A stretch of 64,000 bases of DNA. It comes from Helcococcus kunzii ATCC 51366. Lineage in GTDB: Bacteria > Bacillota > Clostridia > Tissierellales > Peptoniphilaceae. Position numbers and translations under genes: made by a program. Location: assembly GCF_000245755.1 (NCBI RefSeq), contig NZ_JH601088.1, positions 99,594-163,593 of the forward strand, given 5' to 3'. The notes beneath the pieces are model-generated. The model saw only the letters and a program-made list of their open reading frames with translations, was not told where the DNA came from and ran no database searches. This document shows, in pieces, positions 25,895-35,325 of this stretch. The stretch's first letter is position 1. Each line of letters opens with the position of its first letter.

Positions 25895-27652
25895 ATGGAA
25901 AAACACAAATCTTTGTATTCTAATATTGTAAAATTTTTAGTGGCACTTTTAGTGTTACCAAGTGTTTTATTTGTTTTTAGACCTGCAACCAGCCATGCGG
26001 AAGATGGTTTTATGTTTGGTGCAGAGGTGCTAGTTAAAGAACAAAAAGAATTGCTAAAAGGTAAGAGAGTTGGTTTGGTGACAAATCCAACTGGTGTAGA
26101 TCAAAAATTAAATAGTATTGTCGATCTTTTATATAATGATCCTGATATTAATTTGGTTGCTTTATATGGACCGGAACACGGTGTTCGTGGGAATGCTGAA
26201 GCGGGAAGCTATGTAGAGTATTATGAAGATCCAGTGACTGGTTTGCCAGTGTATAGCTTGTATGGTAAGACAAGAAAGCCAAGCGCTGAAATGTTAGAAG
26301 GTGTGGATGTTCTTTTATTTGACATTCAAGATGCTGGTGTAACTTATTATACTTATGTTTGGACTTTATATTATGTAATGGAAGCAGCGGCGGAAAATAA
26401 TAAAGAAGTTGTTGTGTTAGACCGTCCAAATCCTCTTGGAGGAGAAATGGTTGCTGGTCCTGTAAAAGTTGAAGAGGAAAATTCTTCATTTGTAGGATTG
26501 AAGGATTTAGCACTTATTCACGGTATGACTTTTGGTGAAATTGCAGAATATTTCAATGGAGAATTTAAATTAGGTGCAGATCTTAAAGTTGTTAAGATGA
26601 AAAATTATGATAGAAGCTTAAGATATGCTGATTTGAGTATCCCATTTGTTTTACCTTCACCAAACATTCCAACTACAGATACAGCAAATGTCTATCCTAT
26701 GACAGGTTTCTTTGAAACATTTGTGAATGTTTCTGAAGGTCGTGGAACTACAAAACCATTCCAACTAATCGGGGCAGAATTTGTAAACAGTACTGAATAT
26801 GCTCGCGCGATGAATGAATTAGAACTTCCAGGTGTGCGTTTTAGAGCTGCAGCATTTACTCCTGCACCAGGACAAAAACTTGCTGGTAAGCTTGTTCAAG
26901 GTGTTGAAGTTTATGTGACAGACACTAAGACTTATGATCCAATTTATACAGGATTGTCAATGATTAAGAAGCTTGATGAGCTATATCCTGGAAAACTTGA
27001 ATGGAGAACTAATTTATGGTTAGCGAAATTGACAGGTAAGTCATATATAGAAGAAGATTTGAAGGCTGGAGTGCCTGTTGTTAAAATCATTGAAAAATGG
27101 CAAGACGAATTAGAAGAATTTAAGCAAGTTCGTCAAAACTATCTTCTATATGGAAAAGACGTAGAAGAACCAGAAACTCCTGAAGAGCCAGAAACACCAA
27201 AAGGCTGGACAAAAGAAGGAGATAAATGGACTTACTATGAAAATAGCGAAAAAGTTAAATCACAATGGAAGTGGATTAATAAGACTTGGAAATATTTCAA
27301 CTATAAAGGTGAATCAATTAATCAATTCTATAAAGAAAATGGAATGATTTGGATTTCACTAGAAGGCCCAGATGCAAGATATCACAAGGGATGGTGGACA
27401 AATCCTGAAAATGGATTTAAATATTACTTTAGAACATCATCTGGTACCATGGTTAAAGGAATGCAATTTGTAGATGGGAATTGGAGATTCTTTAGACAAG
27501 GTTCAGGTACACTTGCTTACGGATGGCAATTCATCGATGGTGCTTGGAACTATTTCAGAAAAGGCACAGGTACTAGAGTTTACGGTAAACAATTTATTGA
27601 TGGAAAATGGTACGAATTTACTAAAGAAGGTAAATTAGTAGGAAAGAGATAA
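25895..27652 (+). CDS. namZ: NamZ-type exo-beta-N-acetylmuramidase (DUF1343) with cell-wall-binding repeats
   Basis: 585 residues. Signal peptide 1-36. The DUF1343/GH171 domain (about 45-425) has [50 protein letters not shown] and [13 protein letters not shown]. NamZ enzymes remove terminal MurNAc from peptidoglycan fragments. [11 protein letters not shown] linker follows, then four to five ~20-residue aromatic repeats (such as [13 protein letters not shown] and [13 protein letters not shown]) of the choline/cell-wall-binding type, which would hold the enzyme on the wall. It probably acts in cell-wall recycling. A long structured leader precedes it. Confidence 0.92.
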   Translation: MEKHKSLYSNIVKFLVALLVLPSVLFVFRPATSHAEDGFMFGAEVLVKEQKELLKGKRVGLVTNPTGVDQKLNSIVDLLYNDPDINLVALYGPEHGVRGNAEAGSYVEYYEDPVTGLPVYSLYGKTRKPSAEMLEGVDVLLFDIQDAGVTYYTYVWTLYYVMEAAAENNKEVVVLDRPNPLGGEMVAGPVKVEEENSSFVGLKDLALIHGMTFGEIAEYFNGEFKLGADLKVVKMKNYDRSLRYADLSIPFVLPSPNIPTTDTANVYPMTGFFETFVNVSEGRGTTKPFQLIGAEFVNSTEYARAMNELELPGVRFRAAAFTPAPGQKLAGKLVQGVEVYVTDTKTYDPIYTGLSMIKKLDELYPGKLEWRTNLWLAKLTGKSYIEEDLKAGVPVVKIIEKWQDELEEFKQVRQNYLLYGKDVEEPETPEEPETPKGWTKEGDKWTYYENSEKVKSQWKWINKTWKYFNYKGESINQFYKENGMIWISLEGPDARYHKGWWTNPENGFKYYFRTSSGTMVKGMQFVDGNWRFFRQGSGTLAYGWQFIDGAWNYFRKGTGTRVYGKQFIDGKWYEFTKEGKLVGKR

Positions 27653-27663
27653 AAAAGAAAATG

Positions 27664-27692
27664 AAGGGCTGTCGAAAGATGGTCCTTTTTTA
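27664..27692 (+). terminator. Terminator of the namZ-like gene
   Basis: AAGGGCT (27664-27670) pairs with GGTCCTT (27681-27687) with G-U pairs, followed by T5. Confidence 0.75.
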
Positions 27693-27727
27693 TTGTGTAA
27701 CATTCTTACTGAAAAAAATTACTGAAA

Positions 27728-27775
27728 TAAAAAAAAACGGATTTCCACAGTCTTAACTGTATGCAATCCGTTTAA
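27728..27775 (-). terminator. Terminator of the rubredoxin gene (minus strand)
   Basis: AAACGGATT/AATCCGTTT (27735-27743 and 27765-27773) with inner ACAGT/ACTGT. Read on the minus strand it ends in a long T run. Confidence 0.8.
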
Positions 27776-27823
27776 TTCATTATTAAATTATGTAACCATT
27801 TTTGGTGTCAAGTTGTATATGTA

Positions 27824-27985
27824 CTATATAAATTTTTGGAATTCACCTTTATCTAAACCGCAAATTGGACAAACCCAATCGTCTGGAAGCTCTTCAAATA
27901 ATGTGCCAGGTTCAATTCCGTTTTCTGGATCACCTATTTCTGGATCATATATGTAGCCACAAGCTACGCATTCATATTTTGTCAT
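27824..27985 (-). CDS. Rubredoxin
   Basis: A 53-residue protein with two CxxCG knuckles: Cys6/Cys9 (ECVACGY) and Cys39/Cys42 (VCPICGL) bind one iron. [13 protein letters not shown], and [11 protein letters not shown] are textbook rubredoxin. It carries single electrons in the cytoplasm, in anaerobes often to detoxify oxygen or peroxide. AGGAGGAG lies directly before the ATG. It is a monocistronic gene between two plus-strand genes. Confidence 0.97.
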   Translation of the reverse strand: MTKYECVACGYIYDPEIGDPENGIEPGTLFEELPDDWVCPICGLDKGEFQKFI

Positions 27986-28277
27986 AATCTCCTCCTCGTT
28001 GATTGATTATATTTTTATTATACTCATATATTACAAAATACTCAATGATAATCTTCTATCAAAAATGAGAATATGAGATTTTGAAAGTGGGAATGGACTT
28101 GGATTTGAGTAATTGAGTCAAAAAATTGATAAAATAGTGTAAATGTGAGATATAAAAATGTTAAAATAATATTTATGGTGTAAAAGAAAATTAAATTATT
28201 AAATTTGATTAAAGCATTGATATGATGGGTAAATTAACTAATGAAATCGGAGAAGTAATTAGAAAGGGAGAAAGGAT

Positions 28278-28667
28278 ATGGGGTATTCATGTGACAAAGA
28301 AATATTCGGCGGTATAGATATCATCAATGGTATTGTTTCAGAAATACTTCATGATATCCAACCTGTCATTAACGATGATGATATTTATTTTGATGTTCGT
28401 TTAATTTTAAATGAATTATTAATTAATTGTCATGAACATGGAAATAAGCATGATATCAGAAAAAAGATAAATATTAAATTAGAAATTGATACAAATGATG
28501 TAATCATAAAGGTACAAGATGAAGGGGATGGAGTGAAAGATAGACGACTTTATAACCCTGCAGAATGTAGATCAGATGGCAGAGGATTGATGCTTGTTGA
28601 AGCTCTTGCCGATAAGGTTTCATACAATAAAAATATAATTGAATGCATGATAGAATTAACTCCATAG
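28278..28667 (+). CDS. HATPase_c_2 (RsbW-like) ATP-binding regulatory protein
   Basis: 129 residues of the GHKL ATPase fold. The N box is NELLINCHEHGN (about residues 48-59). The G1 region is QDEGDGVKD, and the G2 region SDGRGLMLVEALAD closes the ATP lid. There is no phosphoacceptor His, so it is like the anti-sigma or switch kinases RsbW/SpoIIAB. No sigma factor or anti-anti-sigma gene is adjacent. The stop codon lies inside its own terminator. Confidence 0.82.
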   Translation: MGYSCDKEIFGGIDIINGIVSEILHDIQPVINDDDIYFDVRLILNELLINCHEHGNKHDIRKKINIKLEIDTNDVIIKVQDEGDGVKDRRLYNPAECRSDGRGLMLVEALADKVSYNKNIIECMIELTP

Positions 28668-28696
28668 TTATTATTAAAAAATAATATGGAGTTTTC
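28658..28696 (+). terminator. Terminator overlapping the end of the HATPase gene
   Basis: AACTCCAT (28658-28665) pairs with ATGGAGTT (28686-28693). The stem begins before the stop codon. Confidence 0.8.
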
Positions 28697-28754
28697 TGTT
28701 TATTTATCTACTTCTTTGTGATAAAATCAATATGTTAAAAACATAGGAGTCAAG

Positions 28755-30563
28755 ATGAAGAAAATTAGAAATATAGCAATTATAGCGCACGTAGATCATG
28801 GTAAAACCACTTTAGTCGATTCATTGTTAAGACAAAGTGGTATTTTTAGAGAAAATCAAGAATTAACTGAAAGAGTTATGGACAATAACGATATTGAAAA
28901 AGAAAGAGGGATCACCATTCTTTCAAAAAATACTGCAATCAAGTATGAAGGATATAAGATAAATATTATCGATACTCCTGGGCATGCTGATTTCGGTGGG
29001 GAAGTTGAAAGAGTGCTTAAGATGACAGATGGTGTACTTTTATTAGTTGACGCCTTTGAAGGTGTTATGCCTCAAACAAAATTCGTTATTAAAAAAGCGA
29101 TAGAATTAGACTTGCCGGCAGTTATTTGTCTAAACAAAATTGATAGAGATAGAGCTAGACCAGAAGAAGTAGTTGATGAAATTATCGACTTATTTATCAG
29201 TCTAAATGCTCCTGACAAATACCTAGACGCACCAATTATATATGCTTCAGGTAAAAATGGTTGGGCAAGCTTAGACTATAACGAAAAGAAAGATGATTTA
29301 AAAGATTTATTAGATACAATTTTAGAATACATTCCAGAACCATCTGGAGAAAATGATAAACCATTCGAAGTGTTGATTTCAACAACCGACTATAGTGACT
29401 ATTTAGGAAGAATAGGTATCGGTAAGGTTTCTCAAGGTATCATAAGAGTTGGAGATCCAGCATATATCAAAAACTATAATGATGAATCAAAGAAAATGAA
29501 GATTAAGATTACAACAATTTATGAGTTTGAAGGGCTTAATAGAGTAGAAGTACAAGAAGCTAAAGCGGGTTCAATTGTTGCAATTTCTGGTGTAGAAGGT
29601 ATCCATATCGGAGATACTCTGACAGAAAATGAAGACATGGAACCAATCGAATTCGTTAAAATTTCCGAACCAACACTTGCGATGAACTTTTTAGTAAACA
29701 ATTCACCATTCGCAGGACTTGAAGGTGAATATGTTACTTCAAGACACATTAGAGCGAGATTGATGAAAGAAAAAGAAACAGACGTAAGTCTAAAGGTTGA
29801 AGATACTTCTTCAACTGATGCATTTAAGGTTAGTGGTAGAGGAGAATTGCATTTATCCGTTCTAATCGAAAATATGAGAAGAGAAGGTTACGAATTTCAA
29901 GTTTCAAAACCAGAAGTACTATTTAAAGAAGAAAATGGCAAAAGACTTGAACCAATGGAAGTCGTTACAATTGATGTAGACGAAGAATATGTTGGTACCA
30001 TCATAAACAAACTAGGTGTAAGAAAAGCTGAAATGGCATCCATGGAAAACTTATCTTCCGGCTATGTAAGATTAGTATTTAGAATGCCTGCCAGAGGTCT
30101 TGTAGGTTATAGACAAGAATTCATCTCGGATACAAAAGGTACAGGTATCATCAACACTGAATTTGAATCCTACGAACCATTCAAAGGTGAAATACCAACT
30201 AGACAATATGGTTCACTAATCGCTACAGAAACTGGTAAAGCTACAGGATACGCACTAGATTCCACTTGGAAGAGAGGAAATGTATTTATCGAGCCGGGCG
30301 AAGAAGTTTACGGAGGAATGATTGTTGGTGAAAATCCGAAAGGACTAGACATCGAAGTTAATGTTTGTAAAAAGAAAGCAAAAACAAATATTAGATCTTC
30401 CGCAACCGACGATGCTCCAAACTTGCCACCTGCAAAGAAAATGAGCTTAGAAGAAATGCTAGAATTTATCGAAGAAGATGAATTAGTAGAAATTACACCT
30501 AAAAACCTTAGAGTGAGAAAGAAAATCCTGAGCGCAGAAGCAAGATACAAAGCTAAAAAATAA
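28755..30563 (+). CDS. typA: Translational GTPase TypA/BipA
   Basis: 602 residues, the usual length. G1 is AHVDHGKTT (11-19), G2 includes the ERGIT segment, G3 is DTPGH and G4 is NKID. EF-G-like domains follow, ending with the TypA-specific C-terminal region (NVCKKKAKTNIRSS, KNLRVRKKIL). It is a ribosome-binding GTPase with roles in 50S assembly and in growth under stress or cold. TAGGAG precedes the ATG. It appears monocistronic. Confidence 0.97.
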   Translation: MKKIRNIAIIAHVDHGKTTLVDSLLRQSGIFRENQELTERVMDNNDIEKERGITILSKNTAIKYEGYKINIIDTPGHADFGGEVERVLKMTDGVLLLVDAFEGVMPQTKFVIKKAIELDLPAVICLNKIDRDRARPEEVVDEIIDLFISLNAPDKYLDAPIIYASGKNGWASLDYNEKKDDLKDLLDTILEYIPEPSGENDKPFEVLISTTDYSDYLGRIGIGKVSQGIIRVGDPAYIKNYNDESKKMKIKITTIYEFEGLNRVEVQEAKAGSIVAISGVEGIHIGDTLTENEDMEPIEFVKISEPTLAMNFLVNNSPFAGLEGEYVTSRHIRARLMKEKETDVSLKVEDTSSTDAFKVSGRGELHLSVLIENMRREGYEFQVSKPEVLFKEENGKRLEPMEVVTIDVDEEYVGTIINKLGVRKAEMASMENLSSGYVRLVFRMPARGLVGYRQEFISDTKGTGIINTEFESYEPFKGEIPTRQYGSLIATETGKATGYALDSTWKRGNVFIEPGEEVYGGMIVGENPKGLDIEVNVCKKKAKTNIRSSATDDAPNLPPAKKMSLEEMLEFIEEDELVEITPKNLRVRKKILSAEARYKAKK

Positions 30564-30572
30564 TTAGAAATG

Positions 30573-30618
30573 AGAGACTCAACTGTCTTTGAAGAGATTC
30601 AAGGAGGTTGGGTCTTTT
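30573..30618 (+). terminator. Terminator of typA
   Basis: AGACTCAAC (30574-30582) pairs with GTTGGGTCT (30607-30615), followed by a T run. Confidence 0.85.
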
Positions 30619-30778
30619 TTTGTTCATTAATTTCTGTTTGGGAATTGAGGGGTGAGGTAATGGTGAAGAATTTATAATAGTGGTGGGTAGGCTTCTACTG
30701 TTTGGAAAATGAGGTAATGATTAGGGGCGAGAAAATTAATAATGTAATTACGTAAATGATAGCAGATTTAGTAGATGG

Positions 30779-30932
30779 GTAAGCCTTTCTTGACTTTCAT
30801 CTTAAAAATGTTCCGCTGTATTTGCCAAAGACGACACAGAGATTAAGTAATTGTTTTTCTTGTCTTCGTATTTTTAATTTTAACATTTTTAAGATTTGGA
30901 AAGTCAAGAACAAGCCCTCCGGGAGGCTTACT
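30779..30932. ncRNA. Long imperfect hairpin, candidate structured RNA or miniature inverted-repeat element
   Basis: Arms at 30787-30812 and 30882-30910 pair over 26 bp with a single 3-nt bulge. An outer 8-bp stem GTAAGCCT/AGGCTTAC is at 30779-30786 and 30924-30931, and a CCTCC-GGG-AGG-like mini-hairpin lies between them on the 3' side. The ~69-nt centre has an AAGAC/GTCTT pair. There is no open frame. I see no clear target-site duplication. Confidence 0.6.
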
Positions 30933-31034
30933 TGCCTCAGACTCCTCAAAGATTAATGAGGTATGTGGGAATGGGTTTATAGGATTGCTTTAGATAGAGT
31001 GGTGTTATCTGTTGGATTGACATTAATGGAGAAA

Positions 31035-31420
31035 TGTATACCCCTACGGGGTATGTCTTTTTGTATTTGAGGTAAGTATATACCCCCATAGGGTATATTT
31101 TTTATATTCGGAATGGATTTTATGGTCCCAGAAATACCTGGAGGGGGTATAATATGGACCATAAAAAAAATTTTTATGGTCCGAAAATACCCGTGGGGGG
31201 TATAACAAGGACCATAGATTTCCTTATACATTCCATATGCATCACTGAAAGTTTGGAATATATGGTCTGAAATATACGGGGGTGGGGTATTTACGGATCA
31301 CATATTTTTAGGCGTGCTTCTAAAACATGGTCTAAATATACCCCTAGGGGGTATAACTGGGACCATAAAAAAAAGGTCATGGTCTAAAATATACCCCAGG
31401 GGGGTAAAAAAGGACCATAG
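31035..31420. repeat. Cluster of nested palindromes: ATGGTC ... ATACCCC/GGGGTAT ... GACCAT
   Basis: Full units start near 31121, 31175, 31261, 31327 and 31379. Each has an outer inverted pair (ATGGTC/GGACCAT) around an inner palindrome such as ATACCCCTAGGGGGTAT, about 40-45 nt in all. Two core-only copies lie at 31037-31054 and 31079-31096. Spacing is 52-54 bp for some neighbours and 65 or 86 for others. A single extra copy is at 38502-38543. Confidence 0.9.
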
Positions 31421-31453
31421 ATTTTGAGAAAATGTATTATAAATTAATAATAA

Positions 31454-31489
31454 AATGAAAAAATATGCACGAGAGCATATTTTTTCATT
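31454..31489 (+). terminator. Perfect 15-bp hairpin, terminator-like
   Basis: Arms 31454-31468 and 31475-31489 are fully complementary with the 6-nt loop ACGAGA. The second arm holds T6. It lies downstream of the palindrome cluster and far from any gene end, so it could end an unannotated transcript. Confidence 0.6.
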
Positions 31490-31690
31490 ATTCTTCCGAA
31501 ATTCTACTGATTTTAGATTAAATTTCAGTTTTTTAAACATGAATTCCATTCTCCCTCAATACCATTCTCCCTAATTACTACATAAATTTAACAATCTCAA
31601 TTTAACAATATATCTATTATTTCATCAATATATACAACCTATAGTGTTAGGGGCTGTATTTTTGAAAATAAGGGGTGGTTTTTAAAAGAT

Positions 31691-31747
31691 TTTACATAGA
31701 TTTAACATAGATTAAATATGCTGTTAACATTTATGTCCTAATATAAA
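31691..31747 (+). promoter_or_regulatory. Pho box and promoter of the pst-pho operon
   Basis: TTTACA (31691), TTAACA (31702), TAAATA (31713) and TTAACA (31724) stand exactly 11 bp apart. This matches the TT(A/T/C)ACA direct repeats bound by PhoP-type regulators. TATAAA at 31742-31747 lies 12 bp after the last repeat, as in promoters where the Pho box replaces the -35. Confidence 0.85.
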
Positions 31748-31815
31748 GTTGTAACGAAATGTTATGGATAAAAAATATATGCAATAGAATTGCAAAAAAA
31801 TTTAAGGAGAGTTAA

Positions 31816-32796
31816 ATGAAAAAGATTTTATCATTACTTTTAGCACTTGTATTAGTATTTTCACTAGTAGCATGTGGTAACAATGGAGACACAAAGGACG
31901 AATCAAAAGGGGAAGATACAAAAACAGAAGAATCTAAGGATGATACAACTGCTGAAGAATCCAAAGATGATACAGCTGCAGAAGAATCTAAAGATGATGC
32001 TGCAGGTGGAAAAGCTGAAGGTGAAATTAATGTAATTTCTAGAGAAGACGGTTCTGGTACAAGAAGTGCTTTCGTAGAAATCGTTGGTGTTGTTGACGGA
32101 GACGGTAATGATATGACTGCTCAATCTGCAGTTATTCAAGATGGTACTGGTAAAGTTATTGAAACAGTATCAAAAGATAAAGCTTCAATCGGATATGCTT
32201 CTTTAGGTTCAGTTGAAGGAAATGATTCTGTTAAAGCATTAAAAGTTAATGGCGTTGAACCAACACCTGATACAGTTTTAGATGGTTCATATTCAATCCA
32301 AAGACCATTAAACATTGCTTATAAAGATGGTTCTTTATCAGAAGCAGCTCAAAACTTTATTGACTTTATGATGTCAAAAGAAGGACAAGAAGTTGCAGTT
32401 GAAAAAGGTTTTGTTAAATCTGATCCAAATGCAAAAGCATTTGAAAAGAAAGATGTAAAAGGAACAGTTAAAGTTTCTGGTTCAACATCAGTAGGACCAT
32501 TAGTACAAGCAGCAGCAGAAGAATATAAGAAAATTAATCCAAATGTAGAAATCGTAGTTAACCAAACAGGTTCATCAGCTGGTATGAAAGATGCTATGGC
32601 TGACGGTGTAGTTGATTTTGGTATGGCTTCAAGAGAATTAAAAGATGAAGAAAAAGCTGTATTAAAACCATTAGTTATTGCTAAAGATGGTATTGCAGTA
32701 ATCGTATCACCAGATAACCCAATGGAAGATATCTCATTAGATTCAGTTAAAGGTATCTACTTAGGTGAAATTACTGATTGGAAAGATGTAAAATAG
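31816..32796 (+). CDS. pstS: Phosphate-binding lipoprotein PstS, circularly permuted
   Basis: 326 residues. The lipobox LVAC gives Cys20; an acidic EESKDD-repeat linker covers 21-68. The binding fold then appears in swapped order. SREDGSGTR (75-83), which lies in the second half of classical PstS, comes first. SGSTSVGPLVQAAAEEY (221 onward), the classical start, comes in the middle. The protein ends at LGEITDWKDVK, where classical PstS runs on into the SGTR segment. All phosphate-site elements are present. It delivers phosphate to PstCAB on the outer face of the membrane. Confidence 0.93.
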   Translation: MKKILSLLLALVLVFSLVACGNNGDTKDESKGEDTKTEESKDDTTAEESKDDTAAEESKDDAAGGKAEGEINVISREDGSGTRSAFVEIVGVVDGDGNDMTAQSAVIQDGTGKVIETVSKDKASIGYASLGSVEGNDSVKALKVNGVEPTPDTVLDGSYSIQRPLNIAYKDGSLSEAAQNFIDFMMSKEGQEVAVEKGFVKSDPNAKAFEKKDVKGTVKVSGSTSVGPLVQAAAEEYKKINPNVEIVVNQTGSSAGMKDAMADGVVDFGMASRELKDEEKAVLKPLVIAKDGIAVIVSPDNPMEDISLDSVKGIYLGEITDWKDVK

Positions 32797-32857
32797 TTAA
32801 TAGCAGATTAATATTTAGAGTATTATATATGTAGCAATACATGTATTAGGAGGGGAA

Positions 32858-33736
32858 ATGAATTCAAAGGCTAGTGGTAAAACTTTTGGTGAAGAATTTG
32901 CCAGAGTAGTGTTTATCATAGCTACAGCCGCATCAATCGTGGCACTAGGGTTTATCATTTATTTCTTGTTCTCAACTGCATGGCCAGTTATTAGAGATCA
33001 TGGATTTTCAAATTTCTTATTTGGAACTGAATGGCGCCCAACATTTAAAGTACCTAAATACGGAATATTACCATTTATCGTCGGGAGTATCTATGCTACT
33101 CTCGGCGCTATTATTTTGGGGGTTCCAATAGGGCTTTTCGTAGCTGTGTATATGGCATTTTATGCACCTAAAAAAATTTATAAAGTATTAAAAGCAGGTA
33201 TAAACTTAATGGCTGGTATTCCATCAGTTGTTTATGGTTTATTTGCTTTAACAATTATAGTACCAAAGTTAAGGGAGTTATTTGGTGGTACGGGACTTTC
33301 ATTACTTGCTGCAATTCTTTTATTAGCGGTAATGATTTTACCAACAATTATTTCATTATCTGAATCAGCTTTGAGGGCAGTTCCAAAGGCTAACTATCAA
33401 GGTGCTATCGGGCTTGGAGCAAGTAAAGAAAGGGCAATTTGGAATGTAGTATTGCCTGCAGCAAAATCTGGGGTATTATCCTCAATCATTTTAGGTATCG
33501 GTAGAGCTATTGGTGAAACAATGGCGGTAACAATGGTTGCTGGTGGTCAAGCTGTTATGCCTAAAAGTTTAGTAAAAGGTATGAGAACAATGACTATGAA
33601 CGTTGTACTTGAAATGAAATATGCTGGAGCTGAACATGAAAATGCATTGATAGCGACAGGTGCGGTATTATTTGTATTTATTCTATTAATAAACTTAGCA
33701 TTTAATATGTTGAAAAATAGAAAGGTTGGTGAATAA
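32858..33736 (+). CDS. pstC: Phosphate ABC transporter permease PstC
   Basis: 292 residues with six membrane segments. The EAA-type cytoplasmic loop (AIGLGASKERAIWNVVLPAAKSG, cut here across several residues) couples to the ATPase. The N terminus and GTEWRPTFKVPKYGILPF are typical of PstC. It pairs with PstA to form the phosphate channel. GGAGGGG precedes the ATG. Its last base overlaps the PstA start. Confidence 0.96.
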   Translation: MNSKASGKTFGEEFARVVFIIATAASIVALGFIIYFLFSTAWPVIRDHGFSNFLFGTEWRPTFKVPKYGILPFIVGSIYATLGAIILGVPIGLFVAVYMAFYAPKKIYKVLKAGINLMAGIPSVVYGLFALTIIVPKLRELFGGTGLSLLAAILLLAVMILPTIISLSESALRAVPKANYQGAIGLGASKERAIWNVVLPAAKSGVLSSIILGIGRAIGETMAVTMVAGGQAVMPKSLVKGMRTMTMNVVLEMKYAGAEHENALIATGAVLFVFILLINLAFNMLKNRKVGE

Positions 33737-34566
33737 TGAATAAAAGACAAAAATCATTTTCATCAATAATGAAAGCAATAATGTATGTGTTTGTAGTATT
33801 TACTTTTGCACTTTTATTATGGATAATCGGAAGCGTGGTATTACAAGGGATTCCTAAGTTAACAAAGGAAATGTTCTCACTTGTATTTACTACAGAAAAC
33901 TTATCTATGCTTCCTTCTATAATTAATACATTAACAGTTATAGTGATTACTTTAGCTATATCAATTCCAATAGGGTTGTTTACTGCTATATATTTGGTAG
34001 AGTATGCACCAAGGGGAAGTAAATTTGTAAAAGTGGTGAGAATGGCAACTGAAACTTTACAAGGTATTCCATCAATAGTATTTGGGCTATTTGGGTATAT
34101 ATTCTTTGTAAGAGTAGTCGGTTTGGGTTATTCAATTCTTGCTGGTACATTTACACTTACAATAATGGTTTTACCTTTGATAATTAGAGCTACTGAAGAA
34201 GCGCTAATTGCTGTAGATGACAAGTTGAGACAAGCAAGCTATGGATTAGGTGCGAGAAAATTAAGAACGGTATTTAATGTTGTATTGCCACCTGCAATGA
34301 ACGGTATAATTTCCGGGATAATTCTTGCAATAGGAAGAATTTTTGGTGAAACTGCAGCATTACAATTTACAGCTGGTACTTTTGAACAAATTGCAAAACC
34401 AACACAACAAGGTTCAACATTGGCTGTATTTATGTATAACTTAACAGCAGAAGGTAGACATACAAAAGAAGCATATGCATCAGCATTTGTGTTATTGTTA
34501 TTTGTAATTTTGATTAACTGGTTAGCATCTAGACTGGGATCAAGAATCGGGGGAATTAATGAGTAA
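33736..34566 (+). CDS. pstA: Phosphate ABC transporter permease PstA
   Basis: 276 residues with six membrane segments. The EAA-like loop [20 protein letters not shown] and the segment [16 protein letters not shown] are characteristic. It is the second half of the phosphate channel. It overlaps pstC by one base and pstB by 8 bases, indicating tight translational coupling. Confidence 0.96.
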   Translation: MNKRQKSFSSIMKAIMYVFVVFTFALLLWIIGSVVLQGIPKLTKEMFSLVFTTENLSMLPSIINTLTVIVITLAISIPIGLFTAIYLVEYAPRGSKFVKVVRMATETLQGIPSIVFGLFGYIFFVRVVGLGYSILAGTFTLTIMVLPLIIRATEEALIAVDDKLRQASYGLGARKLRTVFNVVLPPAMNGIISGIILAIGRIFGETAALQFTAGTFEQIAKPTQQGSTLAVFMYNLTAEGRHTKEAYASAFVLLLFVILINWLASRLGSRIGGINE

Positions 34567-35314
34567 AAATATTATTGAAATTAAAAATTTTGATGTCTTT
34601 TATGGAGATTTCCAAGCTATAAAGGATGTTTCAATGAATATTGAAGAAAATAAAGTTACTGCATTTATTGGACCATCTGGATGTGGTAAATCAACACTTT
34701 TGAAATCTATTAATAGAATGAATGATTTAGTTGAATCATTCCATAAAAAAGGACAAATTCTATTAAATGGTAAAGATATTTATGATGGTTATGACGAATA
34801 TAAATTAAGAAGAGAAATCGGGATGGTGTTTCAACAACCAAACCCATTCCCAAAATCAATTTATGATAATGTGGCATTTGGACCAAGAACACATGGTATT
34901 AAAGATAAAAAGAAATTAGACGAAATTGTTGAAACTTCACTAAAACAAGCGGCAATATGGGATGAAGTTAAGGATAAATTACATAAGTCTGCAACAGCTG
35001 TTTCTGGGGGACAACAACAAAGAATTTGTATCGCTAGAGCGGTTGCGGTTAAACCAAAAGTAATTTTACTTGATGAACCTACATCTGCCCTTGACCCAAT
35101 TGCAACAAATAAGATTGAGGACTTGATTTTTGACCTTAAAGAGAATTATACTATAGCTATAGTAACACATAATATGCAACAGGCAACAAGAGTTTCAGAT
35201 TATACAGCATTCTTTTATTTAGGTGAATTAATCGAATTTAACAATACAGACGAATTATTTGCTAATCCTCGTGAAGAACAGACAGAAAACTATATATCTG
35301 GTAGATTTGGTTAA
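34559..35314 (+). CDS. pstB: Phosphate ABC transporter ATPase PstB
   Basis: 251 residues. Walker A is GPSGCGKST (residues 40-48), the Q loop is in VFQQPNPFP, the signature is SGGQQQR, Walker B is [12 protein letters not shown] and the switch His is in [25 protein letters not shown] is typical of PstB. It hydrolyses ATP on the inner face to drive phosphate import. Confidence 0.97.
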   Translation: MSKNIIEIKNFDVFYGDFQAIKDVSMNIEENKVTAFIGPSGCGKSTLLKSINRMNDLVESFHKKGQILLNGKDIYDGYDEYKLRREIGMVFQQPNPFPKSIYDNVAFGPRTHGIKDKKKLDEIVETSLKQAAIWDEVKDKLHKSATAVSGGQQQRICIARAVAVKPKVILLDEPTSALDPIATNKIEDLIFDLKENYTIAIVTHNMQQATRVSDYTAFFYLGELIEFNNTDELFANPREEQTENYISGRFG

Positions 35315-35325
35315 TGGAGGAGAAT

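Noticed and set aside
30779..30932. Annotating the long hairpin as a transposon end
   Set aside because: There is no target-site duplication and no transposase, and the arms face each other within 150 bp.
30977..31549. Two minus-strand open frames of 83-84 codons before pstS
   Set aside because: They are made of the palindromic repeats themselves and lack starts with ribosome sites.
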